DNA from: an uncultured Clostridium sp.
Lineage (GTDB): Bacteria; Bacillota; Clostridia; TANB77; CAG-508
Reading direction: 5' to 3'
Assembly: GCA_948436975.1 (NCBI GenBank)
Contig: CAOJJB010000018.1
Coordinates: 1 to 37,126, forward strand
DNA: 37,126 bases
In this document: positions 24,685-32,511 of the stretch, piece after piece
How positions within the stretch are numbered: position 1 is the first letter of the stretch
How the letters are laid out: every line of letters begins with the position of its first letter
Notes under the pieces: model-generated
What the model was told of the DNA's origin: nothing
What the model saw: only the letters and a program-made list of their open reading frames with translations
The model's database searches: none
Made by a program: the position numbers and the translations under genes

Positions 24685-26589
24685 ATGAAACTAATAATAA
24701 CGGAGAAACCATCAGTAGCAATGGAATTTGCAAAAGTGTTAAAATTAAATACTACACGAAAAAATGGATATATAGAAGATAAAGATTGGATAATTACATG
24801 GTGCTATGGACACTTAATAACTATGAGTTATCCAGAAGTATATAATGAGGACTTAAAATTTTGGAGATTAGACACATTGCCATTTATACCAAAAGAGTGG
24901 AAATATGAAGTTATATCTGGAGGAATACAAGCAAAGCAATTTGAAATAGTAAAATCATTATTACAAAGAGAAGATGTAACAGAAATATATAATGCAGGGG
25001 ACTCTGGACGAGAAGGAGAATATATACAAAGATTAGTATTTATGATGGCAGATCCTAATCCAAAAGCAGAAATGAAAAGAGTATGGATAGACTCACAAAC
25101 AGAAGAAGAAATACAAAGAGGAATAAAAGAAGCGAAAGATTTAAGAGAATATGATAGTTTATCAGATTCTGCATATTTAAGAGCAAAAGAGGATTATTTG
25201 ATAGGTATAAATTTTTCTAGATTATTATCAATAATATTTGGGAGAAGAATAGCAAAAGATATAAATGAAGAAAAAGTATCAATTTCAGTTGGTAGAGTTA
25301 TGACATGTGTTTTAGGTATGGTAGTAGCAAGAGAAAGAGAAATAAAAAATTTTGTAAAAACTAAATATTATAAAATAATAGGGAATTTTGGAGATGATGA
25401 GTCATACTTTAAAGCAGAGTGGAAGGTTACAGAAAAATCAAAATTATATAATAGTAATTTATTATATAATGAAAATGGATTTAAAAAAGAAGAAAATGCA
25501 AAAAAATTTATAGATACTTTAAAAGATAAAAAAGCAATAGTAACAGAATTAAAAAAATCAAAGCAAAAGGAAAATGCACCACTATTATTTAATTTAGCAG
25601 AAATTCAAAATGAATGTACAAAAGTTTTTAAAATAAAACCAGATGAGACACTTGAAATTATACAAGAATTATATGAAAAAAAATTAGTTACATATCCAAG
25701 AACAGATGCTAGAGTATTGTCATCAGCAATAGCAAAAGAAATAGGAAAAAACTTAAATGGTTTATACAGAAATTTTAAAGATGAAGAAATAAGTATATAT
25801 ATATCTAAAATGATAGAAGAAAAATTTAGTACAAATCTTGTAAAAACTAAATATGTAAATGACAGTAAAATAACAGATCACTATGCAATAATACCAACTG
25901 GTCAAGGGTTAGAAAATTATGAAAAATTATCACAGTTAAAAAAAGATGTATATAAACTTATAGTAAAAAGATTTATAGCAATATTTTATCCACCAGCAGA
26001 ATATAATAAAGTAAATTTAAGCTTAGATGTTGAAGGAGAACAATTTAATAGTAGTGGTAAAGTTTGTATAAAACAAGGGTATTTAGAAGTTCTAAAAAAT
26101 AGAATTAAAAATGAAGAAGAAAAAGATTTAGATATACTTACAAATTTAAAAAAAGGACAAGAAGTAAAAGTATTAAAATATGAAACAAAAGATTCAGAAA
26201 CATCACCACCATCAAGATATAATTCTGGAGGAATGGTTTTAGCAATGGAAAACGCTGGTAAACTAATAGAAGACGAAGAATTAAGAGAACAAATAAAAGG
26301 AGCGGGAATAGGGACATCAGCAACTAGAGGAGAAATAATAAAAAAGTTAGAAAGAATACAATATATTCAAATAAACGCAAAAACACAAATAATTACACCA
26401 ACAATAAAAGGAGAAGCAATATATGATATAGTAAATAAATCAATTCCAGATATGCTTAACCCAAATTTAACAGCAAGTTGGGAAAAGGGCCTAGATATGG
26501 TTGCAAAAAAAGAAATAGAACCACAAATTTTTATGGATAAATTAGAAAAATACATAAATTCAAAAATTGATAAATTAGTTTTAAAATAA
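24685..26589 (+). CDS. topB: DNA topoisomerase III (type IA)
   Basis: This topoisomerase decatenates and relaxes DNA through single-strand passage. The N-terminal toprim domain has LIITEKPSVAMEFAK and the acidic motif NAGDSGREGEYIQRLV (D106, E110), which is the topB-type form instead of the DPDREGE of TopA. The catalytic tyrosine is Y337 in KKLVTYPRTDARVLS. The later GAGIGTSATRGEIIKKL segment is also canonical. At 634 residues it ends soon after the core, with no zinc-ribbon cysteines. ATG follows AAAGGATG. Some topB genes travel on conjugative elements, but no transfer genes are nearby, so this is probably the chromosomal enzyme. Confidence 0.94.
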   Translation: MKLIITEKPSVAMEFAKVLKLNTTRKNGYIEDKDWIITWCYGHLITMSYPEVYNEDLKFWRLDTLPFIPKEWKYEVISGGIQAKQFEIVKSLLQREDVTEIYNAGDSGREGEYIQRLVFMMADPNPKAEMKRVWIDSQTEEEIQRGIKEAKDLREYDSLSDSAYLRAKEDYLIGINFSRLLSIIFGRRIAKDINEEKVSISVGRVMTCVLGMVVAREREIKNFVKTKYYKIIGNFGDDESYFKAEWKVTEKSKLYNSNLLYNENGFKKEENAKKFIDTLKDKKAIVTELKKSKQKENAPLLFNLAEIQNECTKVFKIKPDETLEIIQELYEKKLVTYPRTDARVLSSAIAKEIGKNLNGLYRNFKDEEISIYISKMIEEKFSTNLVKTKYVNDSKITDHYAIIPTGQGLENYEKLSQLKKDVYKLIVKRFIAIFYPPAEYNKVNLSLDVEGEQFNSSGKVCIKQGYLEVLKNRIKNEEEKDLDILTNLKKGQEVKVLKYETKDSETSPPSRYNSGGMVLAMENAGKLIEDEELREQIKGAGIGTSATRGEIIKKLERIQYIQINAKTQIITPTIKGEAIYDIVNKSIPDMLNPNLTASWEKGLDMVAKKEIEPQIFMDKLEKYINSKIDKLVLK

Positions 26590-26616
26590 TTTAAAATTAG
26601 AACTTTTTATGTAAAA

Positions 26617-26650
26617 TTCTCATAATATGTAGCATTAGATATTATGAGGA
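26617..26650 (+). promoter_or_regulatory. hairpin covering part of the murA ribosome binding site
   Basis: CTCATAATAT (26619-26628) pairs with ATATTATGAG (26639-26648), a perfect 10 bp, extendable by a U-G and a U-A pair to 26650. The right arm includes the first bases of the GAGGAGG site (26646-26652). Folding in the mRNA would compete with ribosome binding. Confidence 0.5.
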
Positions 26651-26659
26651 GGAATGTTT

Positions 26660-27919
26660 ATGTATAAATACATAATTAAAGGTGGAAAAAAACTACATGG
26701 TGAAGTAGATGTATCTGGATCTAAGAATGCAAGTTTACCAATACTTGCAGCAACAATAATAAGTGGAAAAACGACAAAGTTATATAATGTACCAGATATA
26801 GAAGATGTTAGAATTACACTTCAAATTTTAAAAGAACTAGGATGTAAAATAAAAAAAGAAAAAAATAGAATAATCATAAATTCGAAATACATGACCAAAA
26901 CAACAATTTCGGATAATTTAATGAGAAAATTAAGATCATCAGTAATAATTGCAGGTGCTGTTATTTCAAGATTTAAAAAAGTACAATTTTCATATCCAGG
27001 AGGTTGTGATATCGGTTCAAGACCAATAAATTTACATTTAGAAAATTTTCAAAAAATTGGTATAAAAATTGATGAAAATAGTAGATATATTGAATGTAAA
27101 TGTGATAAAATAGAAACGAAAAATATAGAATTAGATTTTCCAAGTGTAGGAGCAACAGAAAACATAATACTAGCATCAGTGCTTGGAGATCATGAAATAG
27201 TGATTAATAATGCGGCAATGGAACCAGAAATAATAGACTTAGCTAACTTTTTAAATAGAATGGGAGCAAAAGTATATGGAGCAGGAACAAATATTATAAA
27301 AATAAAAGGAGTAAAAACTTTAAAAGAAATATCATATAAAGTAATGCCAGACAGAATAGAAGCAGGAACATTACTGATTGCAGGAGCAATAACAGGAGGC
27401 ATGATAAAGATAAATCATGTAGTTCCAGAACATATAAGTCCTGTATTAAATAAATTAGAAGAAACTGGTTGTGAAATAAAAATTACAAATAATTCTATAT
27501 ATTTAAATGCAAATAAAAGACTAAAAGCAGTAGATATAAAAACAATGCCATATCCAGGATTTCCAACAGATTTGCAACCATTATTTTCAACATTGCTTAC
27601 AACATGTAATGGAACATCAATAGTGAGTGAAAATATTTTTGAAAACAGATTTAAATTCATGCAAGAAATACAAAGAATGGGAGCCAAAGTAACTATTGAA
27701 GGTAAAACAATGATAATAAAAGGTGTAAGAAAATTACATGGATCAGACTTAGAAAGTACAGACTTAAGAGGAGGAGCATCAATGGTATTAGCTGGATTAT
27801 CAGCAAAAGGAACTACAAGAGTAAGTAAATTACAATATGTACTAAGAGGATATGAAGCTTTAGATAAAAAACTTAATGAATTAGGAGCAGAGATTATTAG
27901 AGAAGAAGAGGGTGAATAA
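26660..27919 (+). CDS. murA: UDP-N-acetylglucosamine 1-carboxyvinyltransferase
   Basis: MurA performs the first committed step of peptidoglycan synthesis, adding enolpyruvate from PEP to UDP-GlcNAc. The product starts MYKYIIKGGKKLHGEVDVSG and has the active-site loop SYPGGCDIGSRPINLHLENF. C116 is the PEP-binding cysteine targeted by fosfomycin, not the Asp that gives resistance. LKLYNVPDIEDV-like and TDLRGGASMVLAGL segments are also present. I prefer ATG 26660, seven bases after GAGGAGG, over the in-frame ATG at 26654 that nearly abuts the site; that gives 419 residues. It is the first gene of the division cluster, with divIB four bases beyond its stop. Low-GC Firmicutes often have two murA copies; whether this is the only one is unknown. 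Confidence 0.95.
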   Translation: MYKYIIKGGKKLHGEVDVSGSKNASLPILAATIISGKTTKLYNVPDIEDVRITLQILKELGCKIKKEKNRIIINSKYMTKTTISDNLMRKLRSSVIIAGAVISRFKKVQFSYPGGCDIGSRPINLHLENFQKIGIKIDENSRYIECKCDKIETKNIELDFPSVGATENIILASVLGDHEIVINNAAMEPEIIDLANFLNRMGAKVYGAGTNIIKIKGVKTLKEISYKVMPDRIEAGTLLIAGAITGGMIKINHVVPEHISPVLNKLEETGCEIKITNNSIYLNANKRLKAVDIKTMPYPGFPTDLQPLFSTLLTTCNGTSIVSENIFENRFKFMQEIQRMGAKVTIEGKTMIIKGVRKLHGSDLESTDLRGGASMVLAGLSAKGTTRVSKLQYVLRGYEALDKKLNELGAEIIREEEGE

Positions 27920-27922
27920 ATT

Positions 27923-28762
27923 TTGGATGATGAAATATTTATAGGAATAGACACAAAAAGTAACTCTAATAAAAAAAATAAAAATATACCTCAAAACGGA
28001 AAAACTACCAAAAAGAAAAATGCAAATAGAACACCAAATAATAAAAAAACAAAATTATTTGGAATTATAAGTATTTGTACTATATTAATAGTTATTATTT
28101 TTGGATCTAGTTTATTTGATATAAAAGAATTTGAAATAATTGGTAATGATCGAATATCAGATGAAATGATAATTAGTTTATCTGGATTAGAATTATATAA
28201 CAATATATTCAGATTTAATAAGTCATCAACAATAAAAAAAATAAAAGAAAACTCATATATAAAAAAAGTAAAAATATCAAGAAAATTACCATCAAAAATT
28301 CAAATAACAGTTGAAGAAACAACACCAAAATATATGCTACAAATAGCAGATAGCTATGCATATATAAATAATCAAGGATATATTTTAGAAATATCAACTG
28401 AAAAATTGCAAATTCCTATATTAGAAGGAGTACACACAGATATATCTAATGCAAAATCAGGAGATAGAATTAATATAGAAGATTTAAAGAAAATGGATAT
28501 GGTAATAAAAATTTATGAAACAGCAAAAAGTAATGGGCTAGGAAATTTGATTACTAAAATAGATATTTCAGATGATAGAAACTATAAAATATTAATGGAA
28601 TCAGAAGGGAAAACAGTATATTTAGGAGAAGGTCTAGACTTAAACACAAGAATATTATATTTAAAATCTATATTAGAAGCATCAACAGGAAAAAATGGTG
28701 AAATATTTTTAAATGTAGACTTAAATTCAGAAAATGTATTTTTTAGACCTAGTAGTAATTAA
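27923..28762 (+). CDS. divIB: cell division protein DivIB/FtsQ
   Basis: DivIB is a bitopic membrane protein of the divisome that works with FtsL and DivIC. A 44-residue basic, Asn/Lys-rich cytoplasmic tail precedes one membrane span (45-65), then a POTRA domain (about 66-135; FDIKEFEIIGNDRISDEMI, then IKKVKISRKLPSKIQITVEE) and the FtsQ beta domain with YAYINNQGYILE and an NLITKIDISDD segment. The start is TTG at 27923, eight bases after GAGGGTG; there is no alternative nearby. It is adjacent to murA and followed by two DUF881 genes, the order found around B. subtilis divIB-ylxW-ylxX. Confidence 0.9.
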   Translation: MDDEIFIGIDTKSNSNKKNKNIPQNGKTTKKKNANRTPNNKKTKLFGIISICTILIVIIFGSSLFDIKEFEIIGNDRISDEMIISLSGLELYNNIFRFNKSSTIKKIKENSYIKKVKISRKLPSKIQITVEETTPKYMLQIADSYAYINNQGYILEISTEKLQIPILEGVHTDISNAKSGDRINIEDLKKMDMVIKIYETAKSNGLGNLITKIDISDDRNYKILMESEGKTVYLGEGLDLNTRILYLKSILEASTGKNGEIFLNVDLNSENVFFRPSSN

Positions 28763-28786
28763 TAAAACATATGGAGGTAGAATATA

Positions 28787-29515
28787 GTGAACAAAGAAAG
28801 AAAGTTAAAAATATCTTTTTTATTAGGAATAATGTGTATGTTTTTAACATTAGGAATAGTAATTCAAATTAATACAGTAAAAAACAGTACAACAACAGTA
28901 GGTAAAACTCTAGTAGAAAATGAATTAAGAGATAGTGTTTTAAGATGGAAGCAAAAATATGAAAATTCATATATAAATTTAGATAATAAAGAAAAAGAAT
29001 TAAATAAACTAAGAGAGAAAGCATCAAGTAAAAATAGTAATTATACTGATTTAAGTAGTAAATTAGAAGAATATAATTTGTTGTTAGGAAATTCAGAATT
29101 AACAGGAAAAGGAATAATAATTACATTAAAAGATGGAGATAGTTCAATATTAAAAGGAGATGCATCTAATTACATAGTACATGATGGGGACTTATTAGAA
29201 GTAGTAAATGCATTAAAAAATGCAAAAGCAGAAGCAATATCAATAAATGGTCAAAGAATTGTTAGTAATACAGCGATTAGTTGTGTAGGAAATGTAATAA
29301 AAGTAAATGGAGAAAAAATAGGAGCACCGTTTGTAATAAAAGCAATAGGATTACCAACTCAATTATATGGATCTTTAACTATGGCAGGAGGATACTTAGA
29401 TTTTATAAAAGGATATGGAGTTCAAGTTGATGTGCAAACAATTGAAAAAGAAACAATAAATATTCCAAAATATAATGGTATATATAAATTTGAACATGCA
29501 ACAATTTTTGAATAG
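28787..29515 (+). CDS. DUF881 family division-cluster protein (YlxW/YlxX type), first copy
   Basis: One N-terminal membrane span (about residues 9-29) is followed by a coiled-coil stretch (about 45-100, with repeated K, E and L) and the DUF881 domain: LTGKGIIITLKDG, LLEVVNALKNAKAEAISING and GSLTMAGGYLDFIKGYGV. The start is GTG at 28787 after GGAGG. The family is always near divIB and ftsA in Firmicutes and is presumed to act at the division site, but no biochemical role is established. It is paralogous to the next gene, and the order suggests the YlxW position, but I could not confirm which Bacillus homologue it matches better. Confidence 0.87.
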   Translation: MNKERKLKISFLLGIMCMFLTLGIVIQINTVKNSTTTVGKTLVENELRDSVLRWKQKYENSYINLDNKEKELNKLREKASSKNSNYTDLSSKLEEYNLLLGNSELTGKGIIITLKDGDSSILKGDASNYIVHDGDLLEVVNALKNAKAEAISINGQRIVSNTAISCVGNVIKVNGEKIGAPFVIKAIGLPTQLYGSLTMAGGYLDFIKGYGVQVDVQTIEKETINIPKYNGIYKFEHATIFE

Positions 29516-29526
29516 AGGTGAAAAAT

Positions 29527-30222
29527 TTGAAGGGAAAAATTACAATGACAATATCCATAGCATGTACTGCATTAATTTTAACAATGATTATGTTTACACA
29601 GTTTAAAACAGTAGATAAAACAGATATAACAGCAATAGAAACGATGAGAGAAACAGAATTAAGAACAGAACTTGCAGATTGGAAAGAAAAAAATGAAGAA
29701 ATAGAAGAAAAAATAGAAGAAACAGAAAGCAAAATAAAGGAATATAGAGATGAATTAGAAAATGATGAAAACAGTTTTAAATTATTAGAAAATGAAGTTA
29801 AAGAGGCAAAAGCATATGTTGGATATACTAGTTTAAAAGGTGAAGGAATAACAGTTACATTAAAAGATACAGATATGGAAATAAGATATTCAGATTTATT
29901 AAATTTAGTAAATGAACTTAATGCAGCAGGAGCAGAAGCAATATCAATAAATGGTGAAAGAATTGTTTCAATGTCAGATATATCAGTAGTAAATAATGCA
30001 ATAATACTAGTTAATGCAAATAGAATCTCTAGTCCATATGTAGTAAAAGCAATAGGAGATAAAAAGTATTTTGAGAGTGCTTTAACTATTAAAGGTGGAT
30101 ATATAGATACTATTAAAGTTGATGAAAGAGAAATTGAATATAATATTGAAAATAATATAGTTATTCCAGCATATGAAGATGAACAAACACTTAAACATGC
30201 GACTAAAAAGGCTCAAGAATAA
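29527..30222 (+). CDS. DUF881 family division-cluster protein (YlxW/YlxX type), second copy
   Basis: The layout is the same as in the preceding gene: a membrane span near residues 5-24, a strongly charged coiled coil (about 40-90, runs of E and K in a heptad-like pattern) and a DUF881 domain with LKGEGITVTLKD, LLNLVNELNAAGAEAISING and ALTIKGGYIDTI. I chose TTG at 29527, giving MKGKITMTISIAC; the in-frame GTG at 29518 is part of the AGAGGTG ribosome binding site. The 11-base gap from the preceding stop indicates coupling. The two copies share AEAISING-RIVS but differ in the coiled coil, so they may form a heteromeric pair. Confidence 0.87.
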   Translation: MKGKITMTISIACTALILTMIMFTQFKTVDKTDITAIETMRETELRTELADWKEKNEEIEEKIEETESKIKEYRDELENDENSFKLLENEVKEAKAYVGYTSLKGEGITVTLKDTDMEIRYSDLLNLVNELNAAGAEAISINGERIVSMSDISVVNNAIILVNANRISSPYVVKAIGDKKYFESALTIKGGYIDTIKVDEREIEYNIENNIVIPAYEDEQTLKHATKKAQE

Positions 30223-30291
30223 TTATAAAATTACTTATTAAACTTTAATTTATTAAATATAAAAATATGAAAAATAATAGGAGGAACAAAA

Positions 30292-30684
30292 ATGATATAT
30301 ATTGCTATAATTTTAGGATGTATAATTGGAGCTGTAATTGGATCATTTGCGCCAGTAATTCCATATACATATTCTAGTTACTTATCAATAGCCATAGTAG
30401 CAGCATTAGATACTGTATTTGGAGGAATATCATCTGTACTAAAAGGAAACTTTGACTTAAAAATATTTTTATCAGGTTTTTTTGGAAATTCAATTTTATC
30501 AATAGCATTAACTTATTTGGGAGAAAAATTAAATGTAGACATTTATTTAGCAGCAATAGTAGTATTTGTTGGAAGAATGTTTATGAATTTAGGTATAATA
30601 AGAAGATATTATATTGATAAATGGGTTCGTGAAATAGAGAAAAAGAATAAAAAAGAAAAAGTTGAAATAAATAATGCAAAATAA
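30292..30684 (+). CDS. sbp: small basic protein family (DUF1290, Sbp)
   Basis: The 130-residue integral membrane protein has three hydrophobic spans (about 1-22, 28-50, 58-105 in one or two passes) and a basic tail rich in Lys. The opening MIYIAIILGCIIGAVIG, the YTYSSYLSIAIVAALDTVFGG segment and VGRMFMNLGIIRRY match the family found between ylxX and ftsA in B. subtilis. Function is unknown; position alone links it to division. TAGGAGG precedes the ATG. In Bacillus ftsA follows directly; here a glycosyltransferase-like gene intervenes. Confidence 0.9.
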   Translation: MIYIAIILGCIIGAVIGSFAPVIPYTYSSYLSIAIVAALDTVFGGISSVLKGNFDLKIFLSGFFGNSILSIALTYLGEKLNVDIYLAAIVVFVGRMFMNLGIIRRYYIDKWVREIEKKNKKEKVEINNAK

Positions 30685-30710
30685 AATTATAATTAATTTG
30701 GAGATTTAAA

Positions 30711-32093
30711 ATGAAAAAAATAAATGTAGCAATAATTATAATTTTTATAACAATATCAATATTTATAGGTAGTCATCATGAGCCTTGGGCAGATGAAGCC
30801 CAATCATGGTTAATAGCAAGAGACGCAAATGTAAGTGATATAATTTGGAATATATCTAGATATGAAGGAACATTTCCACTTTGGTTTTTAATATTAAAAG
30901 CTTTTATAATATCAGGATTACAATATAAATATTTATATATAATACCCATAATTATATCTTCGATTGGATTATGGGTATTTTTAAATAAAACTCAAGTTCC
31001 TATTTATATAAAAATATTATATCCATTTACTTTTTACATATTTTATCAATATACAATTATAGCAAGAAGTTATTGTTTATTATTTTTAGCATTTTCATTA
31101 TGGATGGTAACATATAAAGATAGATTTAATCATTCTTTAAAATATATATTAAATCTTATATTTTTTTCTTTTATAAGTATGCATGGAATGTTAATAGCAT
31201 TAGGTTTTACAGCAATGTTTTTAATAGATATATTTAAAAGAAAAGAATTAAAGCAAAATTTGATATATTTTTTATTAATAGGTTTGGTAAATTTTATTGA
31301 AATTATTATATTATTATTGCCTAGTGATTTATATATGTATGTATCAGTAACAGGAAGTATAGTAAATAATATATTAATAATTATTAAAAATATTATTTTA
31401 ATAGATAATATTTTTATTGCAATATATAATTTAATTTCATTAGTTTTATTGATAATTATATTATTTTCTACTTTTAAAAAAAGTAAAGATATGTTTATAA
31501 TAGTTTGCTTATTAATTCTATTTATACTATTTATTAGATTTGCTCCACATCATTTAGGTATATTATATTTATCAATAACTTTTGGTTACTTAGAAAGTTA
31601 TGAAAGTCAAACAGTAAAAATTAAAAAAATATTTGCAATATTATTAATTTTGCATCTTTTATATACAATTCATTCAGGAATAAATGATTATTTAAAACCA
31701 TACAGTGGTTCTAAAGAAATGTCAAAATATATAGAAGAGATGAATTATGAAGAAATGGAAATATATGCTTTTGGATATAATAATGTAAGCATTTTACCAT
31801 ATTTTGATAAAAATATATTTAGTAATTGGGAAAACATGACTTATTATAAATGGAGCATTAATAATAAAGATTGGTATAATTATTGTAATTTTAAATATAT
31901 TGATAAATCAGAATTTAAGGATTTTCCTAAATATATATTAATAAAATATGATGATAATATGCATATTTTAAGAATAATAGATTATATTGAAAATACAAAA
32001 AAGTATGAAATTGATTACATGGCAAAAGGCTATCAATTTTTCAAAAATTTTTATAGTGAAAAAGAAGATTTTATTTTATATAAATTAAAATAA
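30711..32093 (+). CDS. GT-C type membrane glycosyltransferase-like protein
   Basis: The 460-residue protein has about eight to ten hydrophobic spans between residues 1 and 325, and a short soluble C-terminal part. After the first span comes HHEPWADEAQSWLIARDA and then YEGTFPLWFLIL, the pattern of lipid-phosphate-sugar dependent GT-C enzymes (family 39 relatives), with the Asp of WADEA in the position of the catalytic acid. The substrate is unknown; it could decorate a wall polymer or protein outside the membrane. GGAG precedes the ATG, 26 bases after sbp, so it belongs to the murA-sbp unit. A GT-C gene is not usual between sbp and ftsA, which suggests a lineage-specific insertion. The frame stays open for 46 codons past the TAA. 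Confidence 0.8.
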   Translation: MKKINVAIIIIFITISIFIGSHHEPWADEAQSWLIARDANVSDIIWNISRYEGTFPLWFLILKAFIISGLQYKYLYIIPIIISSIGLWVFLNKTQVPIYIKILYPFTFYIFYQYTIIARSYCLLFLAFSLWMVTYKDRFNHSLKYILNLIFFSFISMHGMLIALGFTAMFLIDIFKRKELKQNLIYFLLIGLVNFIEIIILLLPSDLYMYVSVTGSIVNNILIIIKNIILIDNIFIAIYNLISLVLLIIILFSTFKKSKDMFIIVCLLILFILFIRFAPHHLGILYLSITFGYLESYESQTVKIKKIFAILLILHLLYTIHSGINDYLKPYSGSKEMSKYIEEMNYEEMEIYAFGYNNVSILPYFDKNIFSNWENMTYYKWSINNKDWYNYCNFKYIDKSEFKDFPKYILIKYDDNMHILRIIDYIENTKKYEIDYMAKGYQFFKNFYSEKEDFILYKLK

Positions 32094-32234
32094 TATAGAA
32101 AATCATATATTTTAAATAATAAAAGTATAAATAAAGAAAAACAAAATGAAAAATTAAATACAGAAGAAATTAAAAAATCTACTAGAAAAGAAAAAAAATT
32201 ATACAAAAGATATTTCAAAAAATCAAAGACATAA
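32094..32234 (+). other. stop-free, lysine-rich stretch in frame after the glycosyltransferase gene
   Basis: After the TAA at 32091-32093 the same frame continues for 46 codons (NKEKQNEKLNTEEIKKS and similar, ending YFKKSKT) to a second TAA at 32232. There is no start codon or ribosome binding site. It may be a lost C-terminal tail or chance openness in A-rich DNA. The rest of the 418-base gap to ftsA holds a terminator, a 19-base repeat and two candidate promoters. Confidence 0.3.
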
Positions 32235-32262
32235 TTTCAAGAAAATGATTAATAATAAATAT

Positions 32263-32302
32263 AAAATACTTACTCAAATATAAAAAATGAGTAAGTATTT
32301 TT
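32263..32302 (+). terminator. terminator of the murA-to-glycosyltransferase unit
   Basis: AAAATACTTACTCA (32263-32276) pairs perfectly with TGAGTAAGTATTTT (32288-32301), 14 bp, ending in five T. Confidence 0.85.
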
Positions 32303-32336
32303 AAGAAGAAATAAGTCAAAAAATATATAAAATATA

Positions 32337-32365
32337 TTGAATATGACAAAAAAATATTATATAGT
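32337..32365 (+). promoter_or_regulatory. possible upstream ftsA promoter (P1)
   Basis: TTGAAT (32337-32342) and TATAGT (32360-32365) are 17 bases apart. An inverted repeat, TTGAATAT (32337-32344) against ATATTCAA (32373-32380), spans the site. Confidence 0.4.
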
Positions 32366-32403
32366 ATGGGCTATATTCAAAAATTTACAAGAATAACAAA
32401 AAC

Positions 32404-32422
32404 ATTACATTTTAATTACAAA
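32404..32422 (+). repeat. 19-base repeat, copy B
   Basis: This is identical to 21356-21374 (ATTACATTTTAATTACAAA). This copy ends 17 bases before the -35 of the proximal ftsA promoter, a position suited to an activator site or an UP-like element. Confidence 0.5.
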
Positions 32423-32438
32423 AATATATCATTTTTAC

Positions 32439-32467
32439 TTGACTTTTTACTAAAAATGTAATATTCT
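32439..32467 (+). promoter_or_regulatory. proximal ftsA promoter (P2)
   Basis: TTGACT (32439-32444) and TATTCT (32462-32467) are 17 bases apart, 45 bases before ftsA and downstream of a terminator, so a promoter is required here. The -35 context TTACTTGA matches that of the dockerin and cohesin promoters. Confidence 0.55.
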
Positions 32468-32511
32468 TATCCCATAAGATTTTAGAATAAAAAATAATGG
32501 AGGAATTAACT

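Noticed and set aside
24685-26589. topB as a marker of an integrative or conjugative element
   Set aside because: No relaxase, integrase, conjugation genes or attachment repeats are visible around it, and base composition matches its neighbours.
26654-26659. ATG at 26654 as the murA start
   Set aside because: It is one base after GAGGAGG, too close for initiation; ATG 26660 is at seven bases.
27415-27954. 179-codon open frame antisense to the end of murA
   Set aside because: It lies wholly opposite a conserved enzyme gene, with no promoter or ribosome binding site.
29518-29526. GTG at 29518 as the start of the second DUF881 gene
   Set aside because: It is part of the AGAGGTG ribosome binding site; the TTG at 29527 is at proper spacing.
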